DNA of 64,000 bases from Deltaproteobacteria bacterium. GTDB lineage: Bacteria > Desulfobacterota_D > UBA1144 > Nemesobacterales > UBA2774. Location of the stretch: positions 696,692 through 760,691 of the forward strand of contig JAVKFU010000015.1 in the NCBI GenBank assembly GCA_040223695.1, written 5' to 3'. How positions within the stretch are numbered: position 1 is the first letter of the stretch; each line of letters opens with the position of its first letter. A program made the position numbers and the translations under genes. The notes under the pieces are model-generated. The model was not told where the DNA came from and ran no database searches. It saw only the letters and a list, made by a program, of their open reading frames with translations. Shown in pieces: positions 8,148 through 17,510 of this stretch.

Positions 8148-10307
8148 TTATAACCTCGGCCTGACCTCCAAATTATCGAAAAGCTTTGTCCCTTTTCCCG
8201 TACTCCACACACCTACCGCACCGGAAGTAATTCTTGATCTGCTGTCATCATAAGCGTCTATCTGAAATTCTTCGGGCTCACGCTCCCCCTCCTTCCAGAC
8301 CTTGCCCCTTATATTAGTTTCCGTACCCGTATCCTCGACCTCTATCCGAAATTCATACCAATTGTTAACCTCAAGCAAGACTCCTGAATCTGTATCCCCC
8401 TTAATCCTGGTCCCGCGGGAGGCCAGGTGCAATTGGGGCCTTCGACCATAACTACCCAGACGGTAATAAGCATCACTTCCCTCGGGATACCTGCTAAAGA
8501 AAGTAACGCCCGCCCCGGCTTTTTTGTTTGTGATAAACATTCTCCCTGTATAGATATAGTTAGTCCATTCTGTAGCGTCTTCTCCTGTGTAGTGGGAATG
8601 AATATTTCTCGATCCTGAACTCGTGCCAAACGCGACCGTGTCTCTGACTTTTTTCGTCTTGAACAGGGACGCATCTTCGTTAAAACTATTCCTGCTGCCG
8701 GTATCCATCCAGTTTTCGGGATCGCCCTCTCCCTCGTACTCCTCAAAATCTTCCGAAAACAAAAGAGAGTGCGATTTTGCATCCACAACAATTTCAATAA
8801 TTTCAGTATCGCTCAGTTGGCCGTCGTCCACAACCAGGAGAACTTCATACATGCCTGGCTCGGAAAATCCGTGACTCACCCCAGATCCTGTCGCTGTCGA
8901 ACCGTCACCGAAATCCCAGGTGTAGTTAAGCGGATGACCGTCAGGGTCGAAACTCCCTCCTGCGTCGAAAAATAAGGTTCTCCCGGGTAGAGTAGAGCTA
9001 CCGGGGTCAACCCTGATTACGGCCACAGGAACGGAATTCACGGTAAGATCAACCGCAATCTGAGATGTAATTGAATCTGACAATCCGGCGTCACTCACGG
9101 TCAATGTAACATCGTATGTTCCCGGATCGCTGTAGGTGTGATTAACTGTTTCCCCCGTTTCGGTAAAGCCGTCGCCAAAATCCCAGGCATAGCTCAAAGG
9201 CTCGCCATCCGGGTCGAAACTCCCTCCCGCGTCGAAAAACACACGCTCCCCGACTACAGCGGATTCAGGCGGGTCCATATCAAAAGCCGCGACAGGGGGA
9301 TTATTTAAAGGCCGTGCCTGCACACCCGTATCAACAGATGAAACCGCAAGGTCGTCGAAAAGTTTTGTCCCTCTCCCCATAGTCCAAACCCCTATAGTGC
9401 CTGAGTTTATCCTTGTAACACTGTCGTCATAGGCCTCTATCTGAAACCTGTCAGGCTCTTTCTCTCCTTCCCGCCAGACCTTAGCCCTTATACTTGTCCG
9501 TGTCACCGTATCTTCTACCTCTATCCGGAACCTGTACCATCTGTTGGCAAAAGGTTTAACCCCTGAATCCGTATCCCCTTTTACAGAGGTCCCGTGCGCC
9601 GATATATGAAATTCAGGCCTCTGGGCATATCTTCTCAGGCGGTAGTAAATATCCCGTTTCTCGGGGTACCTGCTAAAGAATGTAACCCCTATTCCTCCGC
9701 CTCTATTAGTTATGTACATCCTTCCGGTGTATGTGTAATTCGTCCAGTTAAGGGCATCTTCGCCCGCGTAGTGGGAATGAATATTTGTATCTCTGGACTC
9801 CGTTCCGAAAGCAATTTCATTTCCAAGCGCTTTCGTTGTAAAAAGCCCGGGATCTTCTACAAAACTGTTATTCCTCCTGGTATCCTTCCAACTCGCGGGG
9901 TCTTTACCTGTCCCGTATCCCTCGAAATCATCAAAGATTAAAATTTCTTCCTGCCCCACGAATATGGTATTGGAATCGCCTCCCGTCCGGGGATGGATAG
10001 CGCAAACAGCCGCGCCCGATGAGCCGCCGTATGCATTAAAAGCCGTCACTCTGTAACAGTATTCGATATTGCGGGATATAGACGAATCATTGTAAGAAGT
10101 TGAATTCGGACCCAATCGCGCAATCCTCTGAAAGGGGCCGTTCTCGCTCAAGCTGCGCTCGATATCGAATCCGTCCTCGTTGTTTGAGTTGTCCTTCCAG
10201 GAAAGGATAAGTTCCGCAGCGTTTAAAAAATACGGACTGATAAAATTAAAGGAAAAAGCAATCAGGATTATTATTACAGCATTACATACCCTGCCTGATA
10301 AGAACAT
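8148..10307 (-). CDS. secreted multidomain protein: Fn3 - LamG-like - PKD - PKD - LamG-like
   Basis: Exported 719-residue adhesion or glycan-binding type protein. Order: signal peptide (1-30), Fn3-like domain (about 31-110, SWKDNSNNEDGFDIERS), LamG-like jelly-roll (about 120-330), two PKD domains (about 340-425 and 428-510, each with FDAGGSFDPDG and WDFGDG motifs) and a second jelly-roll (about 515-719). The two jelly-rolls are clear internal duplicates: both contain FFSRYPE, KGDTDSGV, YRFRIEVED or YEFRIEVED, and GRGTKLFDD or GKGTKLFDN. The ATG at 10307 follows a strong AGGAGG six bases upstream, which lies inside a sequestering hairpin of a c-di-GMP riboswitch. First gene of a two-gene operon with the beta-helix protein. 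No catalytic motif recognised. Confidence 0.85.
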   Translation of the reverse strand: MFLSGRVCNAVIIILIAFSFNFISPYFLNAAELILSWKDNSNNEDGFDIERSLSENGPFQRIARLGPNSTSYNDSSISRNIEYCYRVTAFNAYGGSSGAAVCAIHPRTGGDSNTIFVGQEEILIFDDFEGYGTGKDPASWKDTRRNNSFVEDPGLFTTKALGNEIAFGTESRDTNIHSHYAGEDALNWTNYTYTGRMYITNRGGGIGVTFFSRYPEKRDIYYRLRRYAQRPEFHISAHGTSVKGDTDSGVKPFANRWYRFRIEVEDTVTRTSIRAKVWREGEKEPDRFQIEAYDDSVTRINSGTIGVWTMGRGTKLFDDLAVSSVDTGVQARPLNNPPVAAFDMDPPESAVVGERVFFDAGGSFDPDGEPLSYAWDFGDGFTETGETVNHTYSDPGTYDVTLTVSDAGLSDSITSQIAVDLTVNSVPVAVIRVDPGSSTLPGRTLFFDAGGSFDPDGHPLNYTWDFGDGSTATGSGVSHGFSEPGMYEVLLVVDDGQLSDTEIIEIVVDAKSHSLLFSEDFEEYEGEGDPENWMDTGSRNSFNEDASLFKTKKVRDTVAFGTSSGSRNIHSHYTGEDATEWTNYIYTGRMFITNKKAGAGVTFFSRYPEGSDAYYRLGSYGRRPQLHLASRGTRIKGDTDSGVLLEVNNWYEFRIEVEDTGTETNIRGKVWKEGEREPEEFQIDAYDDSRSRITSGAVGVWSTGKGTKLFDNLEVRPRL

Positions 10308-10313
10308 TCAGTT

Positions 10314-10348
10314 CCTCCTCAAGTCTTTAAATTGCAGACGTGAAGAGG
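10314..10348 (-). promoter_or_regulatory. ribosome-site sequestering hairpin (riboswitch expression platform)
   Basis: Just downstream of the aptamer, CCTCTTCA pairs with TGAGGAGG (8 pairs, one G-U), extended by GTCT with AGAC; the second strand is the ribosome-binding site of the gene starting at 10307. There is no T-run, so control is more likely at translation than by termination. Whether ligand opens or closes the hairpin cannot be read from the sequence. Confidence 0.7.
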
Positions 10349-10358
10349 TTCTGTCTAT

Positions 10359-10475
10359 GCTGGCAACTCTGCTGCCGTATCCTTCATGGCACTCGAGTTA
10401 CAAAGTGAGTACGAGGACTTAGGCCAGTAGCTTTGCGTCCCGTTATTTCTAACGGTTTGCCCTTTTCAGCCTGCA
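10359..10475 (-). promoter_or_regulatory. class I cyclic-di-GMP riboswitch aptamer (GEMM-I)
   Basis: The minus strand reads AGGGCAAACC, then a stem capped by a GAAA tetraloop (GTTA-GAAA-TAAC), then GGGACGCAAAGC, then CTGGCCTAAGTCC with a pairing partner GGATACGG, and GGCAGCAGAGTTGCCAGC. These are the invariant parts of the GEMM-I aptamer in the right order: the ligand pocket, the GAAA tetraloop and its CCTAAG receptor, and the 3' strand that closes the junction. The stem between is extended by GTACTC pairing with GAGTGC. The base equivalent to G20 of the Vc2 aptamer is G, as in c-di-GMP binders; cGAMP-binding variants carry A there. Confidence 0.9.
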
Positions 10476-10511
10476 AACTAATTTATGTTATTTCAATAAT
10501 ACCCCATATTA

Positions 10512-10539
10512 ATTATAGTCCTACTTTTTTTTTCGTAAA
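10512..10539 (-). promoter_or_regulatory. likely promoter of the riboswitch operon
   Basis: On the minus strand TTTACG (10539-10534) and a perfect TATAAT (10517-10512) are 16 bases apart. Transcription would start near 10505, about 30 bases before the aptamer, which fits. It indicates that the two secreted-protein genes have their own promoter after fcl. Confidence 0.5.
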
Positions 10540-10656
10540 CTATTTTATAAGGTACAAAAAATTGTCCCCGTGTTTAAGTATTCATTAAGAAACAGGGAAT
10601 AAATTTTAATTAGAATGAATTAAAGGAATCAAGCCCAAGAAGTATTTTATTGCTAA

Positions 10657-11601
10657 TTATCCAAGCCTGTTTTCTTTATACCACTCGATTGTTTTGGCCA
10701 GTCCTTCGCTGAAGGATGTACGGGATTCAAAACCGAACTCCTCTTTCGCTTTTGATACATCCAGTTTTCTTTTCGGCTGACCGTCGGGACGTGTGGCATC
10801 CCACTCAACCTCTCCCTCATAACCCACCATCTCTTTTATCATATATACGAGATCCCTAATTCTGATTTCCTCTCCGGAACCCAGATTCACGGGTTCACCT
10901 TTGTCATACCCCGCAGTAGCCATGACAATTCCACGCGCCGCGTCTTTTACGTAGAGGAATTCCCTTGACGGGCTGCCCGTCCCCCAGGCAAGAACCTTCT
11001 CCAGCCCCCTTTGCCTTGCGTCGAAGAACTTCAAAATAAGCGCCGGAATTACATGAGCGTCCTCCGGATCAAAATGATCGCCCGGGCCGTAGAGATTTAC
11101 AGGTACCAGATATATGGCGTTAAAACCGTATTGCTTCCTGTAAGACTGTGCCTGAACCAGGAGGGCTTTTTTAGCCACTCCGTAAGGTGCGTTTGTCTCC
11201 TCGGGGTACCCGTCCCATAGATTCTCCTCTTTAAAAGGAACCGGCGTGAATTTCGGATAAGCGCAGACGGTACCGACAGCCACGAACTTATCCACCCCCT
11301 CTTGTCTGGAAGCTTCCATCAACTGTATGCCCATAATGGCATTATCATAAAAAAGCTCGCCGGGGAACTTCAAGTTAAAGCCTATGCCCCCTACCTTAGC
11401 CGCGAGATGTATCACCACGTCCGTATCTTTTACGGCGGCCAGGCAGTTCTCCCACTTTCTCAAATCAAGGTCTCCGCTGCGGGGTATCACTATATTCTCC
11501 CGCGGAACTCCTCTAGAAACAAGTTCATCCACGACGCAGGAACCGAGAAACCCACTGCCCCCTGTTAAAAGTATGCGTTTTGAGCTTAATTCTTTCATCA
11601 T
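10657..11601 (-). CDS. fcl: GDP-L-fucose synthase
   Basis: Bifunctional 3,5-epimerase/4-reductase that turns GDP-4-keto-6-deoxy-D-mannose into GDP-L-fucose with NADPH, in the cytoplasm. Extended SDR fold of 314 residues, the usual length: N-terminal dinucleotide motif GGSGFLGS (about 14-21), catalytic YxxxK in APYGVAKK, and the substrate-loop pattern NLYGPGDHFDPEDAHVIPAL typical of Fcl/WcaG. The frame begins ATGATG (11601) after AAAGG. The gene lies 61 bases downstream of gmd, which makes its substrate. It is the last biosynthetic gene before the riboswitch-controlled secreted proteins. Confidence 0.93.
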   Translation of the reverse strand: MMKELSSKRILLTGGSGFLGSCVVDELVSRGVPRENIVIPRSGDLDLRKWENCLAAVKDTDVVIHLAAKVGGIGFNLKFPGELFYDNAIMGIQLMEASRQEGVDKFVAVGTVCAYPKFTPVPFKEENLWDGYPEETNAPYGVAKKALLVQAQSYRKQYGFNAIYLVPVNLYGPGDHFDPEDAHVIPALILKFFDARQRGLEKVLAWGTGSPSREFLYVKDAARGIVMATAGYDKGEPVNLGSGEEIRIRDLVYMIKEMVGYEGEVEWDATRPDGQPKRKLDVSKAKEEFGFESRTSFSEGLAKTIEWYKENRLG

Positions 11602-11662
11602 AATTAACCTTTATCACAATAATAAATAAATGAAGCTGAGTTCTCCCTATTCAATAAGATTC

Positions 11663-12706
11663 TCAATCCCTTTTCCACCATCTATTGGGGAATTTTTCTT
11701 TTAGTATTCTGTCGCCCTCTCCTACGGGTTCGAGACCCATTTCCCTCATATCAGCGTCAATCATTATTTTAACGAGGTCGCTGAATCCGATTTTTACGTC
11801 CCACCCCAGAACATCTCTCGCCTTGCCGGGATCCGATTTCAGGCTTTCTACCTCGGTCGGCCTGAAATAGTTCGGATCGGTTTTAACATATTTCTCCCAG
11901 TCAAGCCCGACGTAGGAGAAAGCCTCCTCTACGAACTCCTGTACCGAATGAGTTTCGCCAGTCCCGATTACAAAATCCTGAGGAGTATCCTGCTGAAGCA
12001 TCTTCCACATGATTTCTACATACTCGGGGGCGTACCCCCAGTCACGCGTAGGCTCCAGATTTCCGAGAAAGAGGTACTGCTGCCGCTCCCTCAGTATGTT
12101 GGCTATGGCCCTTGTTATTTTTCTTGTTACGAATGTTTCTCCCCTTCTGGGAGACTCGTGGTTAAAGAGTATTCCGGTTACGGCGAATATATCATAACCG
12201 TCCCTGTAGTTCACTGCCGTCCAGTGAGCCATGAGCTTCCCGCACGCGTAAGGGCTTCTGGGCTGGAACACCGTAGATTCGTTCTGCGGCGGGGGTGAGG
12301 CACCGAACATCTCACTGCTCGACGCCTGGTAAAAACGGCATTTGATGCCGCTCCTTCTTATGGATTCGAGTATTCTTACGGTACCGAGCCCGGTAATGTT
12401 ATTACTGTACTCCGGCATATCGAAACTCACTCTGACATGGCTTTGCGCCGCCAGGTGATATATCTCGTCAGGCTCAATCTTGTATATCATGTTCGTCATC
12501 TGGCTCGAATCGCTTAAATCTCCATAGTGAAGGTACAGTCGAGCTTCAGGTTCGTGCGGATCGACATAAATGTGGTCAATCCTTTCGGTATTAAAACTGC
12601 TTGATCTTCTTATCAGACCATGAGTTTCATATCCTTTGGACATCAGGAATTCAGCGAGGTACGAACCGTCCTGTCCCGTAATTCCAGTTATAAGTGCCTT
12701 TTTCAT
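11663..12706 (-). CDS. gmd: GDP-mannose 4,6-dehydratase
   Basis: Converts GDP-D-mannose to GDP-4-keto-6-deoxy-D-mannose, the first step toward GDP-L-fucose (or GDP-rhamnose). With the ATG at 12706 the protein is 347 residues, right for the family; GGAG precedes it, while the longer frame from 12784 adds 26 unrelated residues. Motifs: [15 protein letters not shown] at the N-terminus (dinucleotide binding), [16 protein letters not shown] with the catalytic T/S region, and [10 protein letters not shown] (YxxxK). The downstream neighbour fcl completes the pathway. Confidence 0.95.
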   Translation of the reverse strand: MKKALITGITGQDGSYLAEFLMSKGYETHGLIRRSSSFNTERIDHIYVDPHEPEARLYLHYGDLSDSSQMTNMIYKIEPDEIYHLAAQSHVRVSFDMPEYSNNITGLGTVRILESIRRSGIKCRFYQASSSEMFGASPPPQNESTVFQPRSPYACGKLMAHWTAVNYRDGYDIFAVTGILFNHESPRRGETFVTRKITRAIANILRERQQYLFLGNLEPTRDWGYAPEYVEIMWKMLQQDTPQDFVIGTGETHSVQEFVEEAFSYVGLDWEKYVKTDPNYFRPTEVESLKSDPGKARDVLGWDVKIGFSDLVKIMIDADMREMGLEPVGEGDRILKEKFPNRWWKRD

Positions 12707-12806
12707 TCGCGACTCCGTTAGATCATGAATTTGAGGATTGATCCCAAATATTAAAACTAAAGGGGATCTATATGTAAATTGCAACTTCCAATAAGGGATT
12801 CAAATA

Positions 12807-13985
12807 TTATACAGCCAATAGTTTACCGGATAAGCCCAGTTCATCCCGCACATATTTTTTAATTTCATTTAAGTAGATCGGGTTCATCACAACTATATAA
12901 TCCGGTTTGTAATCTTTCAGTAATTTCGGGTTTACTATTTCCTGTCCCGTGCCGGCAATATATTTTCCCTGTTTTCGGGGATTAATATCCACCACATAAC
13001 GAATCTGATCTTTAATATTCAATATGTTCAAGAAAGTAACCCCCTTAGAGCCTGCGCCCCATAAAACAACTTTCTTTTTATCTCGTATAGAATTCGTTAA
13101 AAAGTTTTTTGATTCGGCTATTTTGTTTTGAAATCTCTGTGTAAAATCACCTGTGTAATTGAGAAGCTCTCCGACGCAGTTATCGTCGAGTCTGAAATTT
13201 CCATTCTGATGCGCGGATTTAGAAGCCTCGATACAAAGAAACTGTTTCTCGTAAGTTTCGTATATCGCGTGAACGGAGAAACCGCATCCGGAAAAAAGCC
13301 GGCTTAGCGAATAGGAGCTGAAATAAGAGTAATGCTCGTATATGATATCCCAGATTGAAAAATCACGGAGAGTCCACAACAAACTTGGAACCTCGAAAAA
13401 TAATTTTGTATTTTGATTATTGTCAACCGTCCGATTAATATGATCCAGAAAATTTCTGGGATCATAAATGTGCTCAAGTACATGCCTGCAAATAATAAAG
13501 TCTACTTGTGATTCGGATAATTGATCGGAATAAAATTCTTTAATGATCCTGACAGCATGGTTATTTCCCTCGGAGTCAAGCTCTCCCCTGTAACCCGGAT
13601 CAAAACCGATTCCCTCATTCCCGCCCCTCTTGCAAACCAGTTTCAGGAAGTCTCCCTGCCCGCAGCCTATTTCAGCGATTTTCTTGTCATTAAGAGAATG
13701 ACGCTCAATTAACTGTTCTGCCAGCCAATCGGTATACTCTCTGAACCTTTCGGAAAAATGCAAAGAATTCTCGTAACTTCCCGAATATCGCATAAGAGCG
13801 GGATTGAAAGCCGCATTAAACACATGGCCGCACTTCCTGCATAATGCCAAATCAATATCACCCCTGACAACATTTAAGGCCTCACCGTACTGGCAGCAAA
13901 TCAGGTTACAGTGAACGGGCACCTCGCTGATTGAAAGGAATACGGAGTGATTCGACGACTCACATATAGGACAATTAATAGCCAT
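12807..13985 (-). CDS. SAM-dependent (C-)methyltransferase with N-terminal zinc-binding domain
   Basis: Probable sugar-nucleotide or sugar methyltransferase. With the ATG at 13985 (MAINCPICESS) it has 392 residues: zinc-binding N-terminus (CPIC ... CRKCGH), a class I methyltransferase domain (KIAEIGCGQGDF motif I, then CRHVLEHI), and a C-terminal domain of the NDP-hexose C-methyltransferase type (VVLWGAGSKGVTFL, YVVDINPRKQGKYIAGTGQE). The domain order matches the TylC3/NovU group, which methylates keto-sugars. It has a tandem paralogue at 14226-15548 and lies upstream of gmd. Substrate unknown. The upstream extension to 14069 has no ribosome site. Confidence 0.8.
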   Translation of the reverse strand: MAINCPICESSNHSVFLSISEVPVHCNLICCQYGEALNVVRGDIDLALCRKCGHVFNAAFNPALMRYSGSYENSLHFSERFREYTDWLAEQLIERHSLNDKKIAEIGCGQGDFLKLVCKRGGNEGIGFDPGYRGELDSEGNNHAVRIIKEFYSDQLSESQVDFIICRHVLEHIYDPRNFLDHINRTVDNNQNTKLFFEVPSLLWTLRDFSIWDIIYEHYSYFSSYSLSRLFSGCGFSVHAIYETYEKQFLCIEASKSAHQNGNFRLDDNCVGELLNYTGDFTQRFQNKIAESKNFLTNSIRDKKKVVLWGAGSKGVTFLNILNIKDQIRYVVDINPRKQGKYIAGTGQEIVNPKLLKDYKPDYIVVMNPIYLNEIKKYVRDELGLSGKLLAV

Positions 13986-14225
13986 GTTATTTTTTACCTG
14001 TATAAATTTGTTTTTCGGACTGCCCCTGCCACCGGACGTTAAATCCGTTTTCATATCCCACCGGATCACGGGGTCAGTTTAAATATGCCAAATCCGCAGT
14101 TGAAAAGTATTACCGTTTCAGGGTGTGCGGATTATAAAACACACTCACAATCTAAACAGTAAGCCCTTTCATTATCAATCATTATTTAATCATTGAAAAC
14201 GCGAATTTTTATCCGGGAAAGACTT

Positions 14226-15548
14226 CTATATATCGTTGACCGTTATAATTTCGGGGCTTAATTTCATACTTGCGAGCTGCTCTCTTATTTCCGTCAAATA
14301 AATCGGATTCATAACAATCACAACATCGGGCCTGTAGTCCCGCAAAAACCCGGGAGAGACGATTTCCTGCCCGGTTCCCGCCATATAGCTCCCCTGCCTG
14401 TAGGGATTTATGTCCACTACATATTCCAGCTCACTATATGGAATCTTTAGTGTCGTGAGGAACGAAACACCTTTTGAGCTCGATCCCCACAGAACCGCTT
14501 TAAGATTTTTCTCCCTGATCTCATTTAGACGGCCCTTCCATGCATCCAGCTTTTGCCCGTAATTTTTTGAGAAGCAGTCTATTTTGTTCCTGAGATTTTC
14601 AATATCATTTTCAGGTGCGGGCCGATCGGCGTTTCCGTTTCCATTAATGCAGGCCTCAATCATCAGGTACTGATCGTCATAATCAGTCCATACGTCAGTT
14701 ACTTCAAACCCGCGGCTACGGAAGAGACGTGCCAGCGGTCCGGGGGCAAAATACGAGCAATGCTCATAGTAAATATCCCAAAACGCAAGCTCATCCAGAA
14801 TGCGTGTGAATTCGGGTATCTGAAAAAAGACTATGGTCTCACTTCCTTTCCCCAACGAATTCCTGACATCTTTTATAAAATTTGAAGTATCCTGTATATG
14901 CTCGAGGGTCATCTTGCAGCATAGAAAGTCAGTATCCTCCATTCGATATTTCTCTCCATAAAAATCACTTACAAAAGTTACGCATCCGTCACATGAATCC
15001 GGATGGTCTCTGTCCAGGGGTCCTTCATTGCTTGTGGAAATAATAGTTACGTTAGAGGGAGGTTCCGTGATGTTATAGCTTCTAGAGCCCTCGTAAGCCG
15101 GGTCGAAACCGATGCCGTGGTTACCTCCGAGCTGTGCCAGGAGACTGATAAATTCGCCCTGCCCGCAGCCTATTTCTACAATATTTTTTTTATGAAGCCC
15201 GTACCGCCCTATCAGAAGCTCCGCCAGTCGCCTGGAGAAAGTGTTAAAAGTAGGGGAAAAAGCCTGAGAGGACTCGTACTTCGACGAATATTCATGACGC
15301 TGTGAGTCAAACGCGTAATTCGAGACAAACCCGCATGAGCTGCAAAATCCGAGCGCAATATCCCCAGTTGGATAGTTTATTGCCTCGTCCCTTGTTTCAA
15401 GCAACAAAACGCTGTGAACCGGCACGCCTTTGACCCTGTAAAATACAGAGATCGATTCTCCGTAGCAACCTGGACATTTATATTCTCCAGCGGCACTTTG
15501 TTCGATTAATCCTGGCACTTCGGAACTCAAGTATATTCCTCCACTCAT
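14226..15548 (-). CDS. SAM-dependent (C-)methyltransferase, paralogue of 12807-13985
   Basis: 440 residues with the same plan as its neighbour: zinc-binding CPGC ... CSSCGF, motif I VEIGCGQGEF, and a C-terminal half with VLWGSSSKGVSFL, VVDINPYRQGSYMAGTGQE and VVIVMNPIYL. The two are clearly tandem duplicates that have diverged; this copy carries an insertion in the Rossmann domain (about 165-200, with SNEGPLDRDHPDSCDG). Probably methylates a sugar nucleotide or the glycan. Different substrates for the two copies are likely but not shown. Confidence 0.78.
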   Translation of the reverse strand: MSGGIYLSSEVPGLIEQSAAGEYKCPGCYGESISVFYRVKGVPVHSVLLLETRDEAINYPTGDIALGFCSSCGFVSNYAFDSQRHEYSSKYESSQAFSPTFNTFSRRLAELLIGRYGLHKKNIVEIGCGQGEFISLLAQLGGNHGIGFDPAYEGSRSYNITEPPSNVTIISTSNEGPLDRDHPDSCDGCVTFVSDFYGEKYRMEDTDFLCCKMTLEHIQDTSNFIKDVRNSLGKGSETIVFFQIPEFTRILDELAFWDIYYEHCSYFAPGPLARLFRSRGFEVTDVWTDYDDQYLMIEACINGNGNADRPAPENDIENLRNKIDCFSKNYGQKLDAWKGRLNEIREKNLKAVLWGSSSKGVSFLTTLKIPYSELEYVVDINPYRQGSYMAGTGQEIVSPGFLRDYRPDVVIVMNPIYLTEIREQLASMKLSPEIITVNDI

Positions 15549-15754
15549 AATTCAAGACCGCAGAAATAAGAATGCCTAAGTATAAATTGTTCATTAACGC
15601 AAGTAACGGGTATTGAGACTTATCATGCAGATAATAAGCCAGCCGATATAATCGGTATCACTCAAATCCTGTTACGATCTCTCTATAAAAATAATTATAT
15701 GGAATTGTGACGTTTCCTTTATCTTAAAGAAATTCAGTCTCTAAGATCTATTTA

Positions 15755-15934
15755 CTAAAACAACGTATATATAAAAGGAGCCACGGCAGAGCCCTGTGCG
15801 AAAATGATAAGGAATCCGAAAAGGAGAAGTATAAGAAGCATCGGAGTGATCCACCACCACTTGTTCTGAAGAAAAAACTGAAGGAGCTCCCCGGCTATGC
15901 CCATTCTATTGGTTATACCTTTTAGGAATGACAT
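15755..15934 (-). CDS. DUF5989 small membrane protein
   Basis: 59-residue protein of family DUF5989. The start at 15934 (MSFLKGITNRMGI) is preceded by GGAGG; a longer frame from 15958 adds eight residues. One membrane segment (about 28-49, WWITPMLLILLLFGFLIIF) is followed by the family signature GSAVAPFIYTLF at the extreme C-terminus. Members sit next to SGNH hydrolase and carbamoyltransferase genes in glycan loci, as here, where the SGNH gene at 16162 lies 227 bases upstream. Function unknown. Confidence 0.85.
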   Translation of the reverse strand: MSFLKGITNRMGIAGELLQFFLQNKWWWITPMLLILLLFGFLIIFAQGSAVAPFIYTLF

Positions 15935-16161
15935 ACGACACATTCCTCCGGTACACACATAAAATTATAAAGGCTGGAATCCTGGAACTTTATATTATTC
16001 CGCCGGTTATGACAATTTCTCCTCTGCTTATCCACCTCTTTAAAATGTTCACTTATTGCTGCAAATCTTGACATAATATTTGAGACCTTATTCACCTAAA
16101 TATTTTTATGTTTGAAAAAATAGCTCGGTGATATAATTTTTGACTAATATCGTTCATGAAT

Positions 16162-17307
16162 CTACTCTTGCGTGAGACTGATGTCCGTCTCCTTATTGCA
16201 CAAGCGGGGTTTTAGAAGTTCATATAACGCTGTTGCTGCTTGGAGATGACCTTTCTCATTCCAGTGTCCGTCGTTTTTCCAACGATAATTTGCCGGGTCT
16301 TCAGGGAAATACGGCAATATATTTAGGTACATTATTTTCAGTTTATCCGATATTCTTATCAAATCATCAATATATTCTTCATCACTTTTATCTGTTTTGG
16401 ATGTAACAAGTAATTCGATACCGTCTTTTTTCATGCTTTTTAAAATAAGTTCCAGAACCTGGAAGTCTTCATGTCTAACTTCTTTCTCCATACGATTCTC
16501 TGGAGAAATTTTGAAGTATGTATAGATATTTCTTAAGGGATAATACAAAGCAAAATTGTTTTTGATAAACGTCCTTATCGACAGCTGCGTTTCATTAATG
16601 TATCCCTGCGTAATATCATAGCCATCATCTGTATATTTAATATAGGCGTAATAAGAAATCTCAAATTTTTTCGAAGGTCTGTTCACCAAAATAAGTTCTT
16701 CGTTACTGAATGCGAATGCTGGTTTTCCCCATAAAGTATTCGATATTTTAATACTTCTATTATCTACGAAGTCATCACTGCTAAACATATAAATAACGTA
16801 CTTTGGTTTGACAATATTTAACAGTCTCTCTAAGAGCCACAATGATTGGTCCGTTCCATAGCCATTTACCCCAGCGTTATAAACTCGATAATTGCAACCA
16901 TTTTCGAAAAATAGCCTTTCCAGAACAGCTGAATATGTTTCGTTGTTGTCAACTTCAAAACCGCCAGTTACAGAGCCACCAACCATTAATATCGCTTCAC
17001 CCTCAGCATTAAAGTCATTATCGTTCACTCTAATTCCATTTTCATCGAATTTAACAAATCCGTTGAATCCTTCTTTTGGATCTGAGAGATATCCTTCAAA
17101 ATTGGGAATATTAGTCCAGCCCAGTTCTTCGTCATAACGATTAAGCTTTATACGGCTAGAATTATTGTTCTTAACAATCGAAAATCGTCCATAATGATAA
17201 AATCTCAAGACAATTTCAGCAAAAAACAATGTAAAGATTAGCGTAATAATTATAAAGATTAAGGAAACCAGAACAGTCCTGGACAATGTATTCCTATTTT
17301 TCTGCAT
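16162..17307 (-). CDS. membrane-anchored SGNH/GDSL hydrolase family protein
   Basis: 381 residues: an N-terminal membrane anchor (about 11-33) and an extracytoplasmic SGNH domain. Block I is GGSVTGG (nucleophile S112), block II/III NAGVNGYG (G146, N148), and the catalytic pair DGH near the C-terminus (D346, H348). Such proteins add or remove acetyl groups on surface glycans. No MBOAT acyltransferase partner is seen in the window. It is followed by a DUF5989 gene. The composition is more AT-rich than neighbouring genes by eye, which may point to separate acquisition. Confidence 0.8.
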   Translation of the reverse strand: MQKNRNTLSRTVLVSLIFIIITLIFTLFFAEIVLRFYHYGRFSIVKNNNSSRIKLNRYDEELGWTNIPNFEGYLSDPKEGFNGFVKFDENGIRVNDNDFNAEGEAILMVGGSVTGGFEVDNNETYSAVLERLFFENGCNYRVYNAGVNGYGTDQSLWLLERLLNIVKPKYVIYMFSSDDFVDNRSIKISNTLWGKPAFAFSNEELILVNRPSKKFEISYYAYIKYTDDGYDITQGYINETQLSIRTFIKNNFALYYPLRNIYTYFKISPENRMEKEVRHEDFQVLELILKSMKKDGIELLVTSKTDKSDEEYIDDLIRISDKLKIMYLNILPYFPEDPANYRWKNDGHWNEKGHLQAATALYELLKPRLCNKETDISLTQE

Positions 17308-17510
17308 ATTAATTAACTCCGGCCATTTTCATTCTAATAATTTCAATTAAAAGTCATTACTATCGAAGCCGAAAGTTCAGTCAATATTTACAAAGATTTC
17401 CGCTAAACATAGAAAAAGAGTGCAGAGCGAGAAAAAAGGAACTTCCCTTACGTAATATCGGTCAAAAGCTTTTTTCCCTTCTAACAAATTTCTATTGCAA
17501 AACTTGTTTA

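Noticed and set aside
10359-10475. cGAMP (GEMM-Ib) variant of the riboswitch
   Set aside because: The base matching position 20 of the Vc2 aptamer is G; the cGAMP class carries A there.
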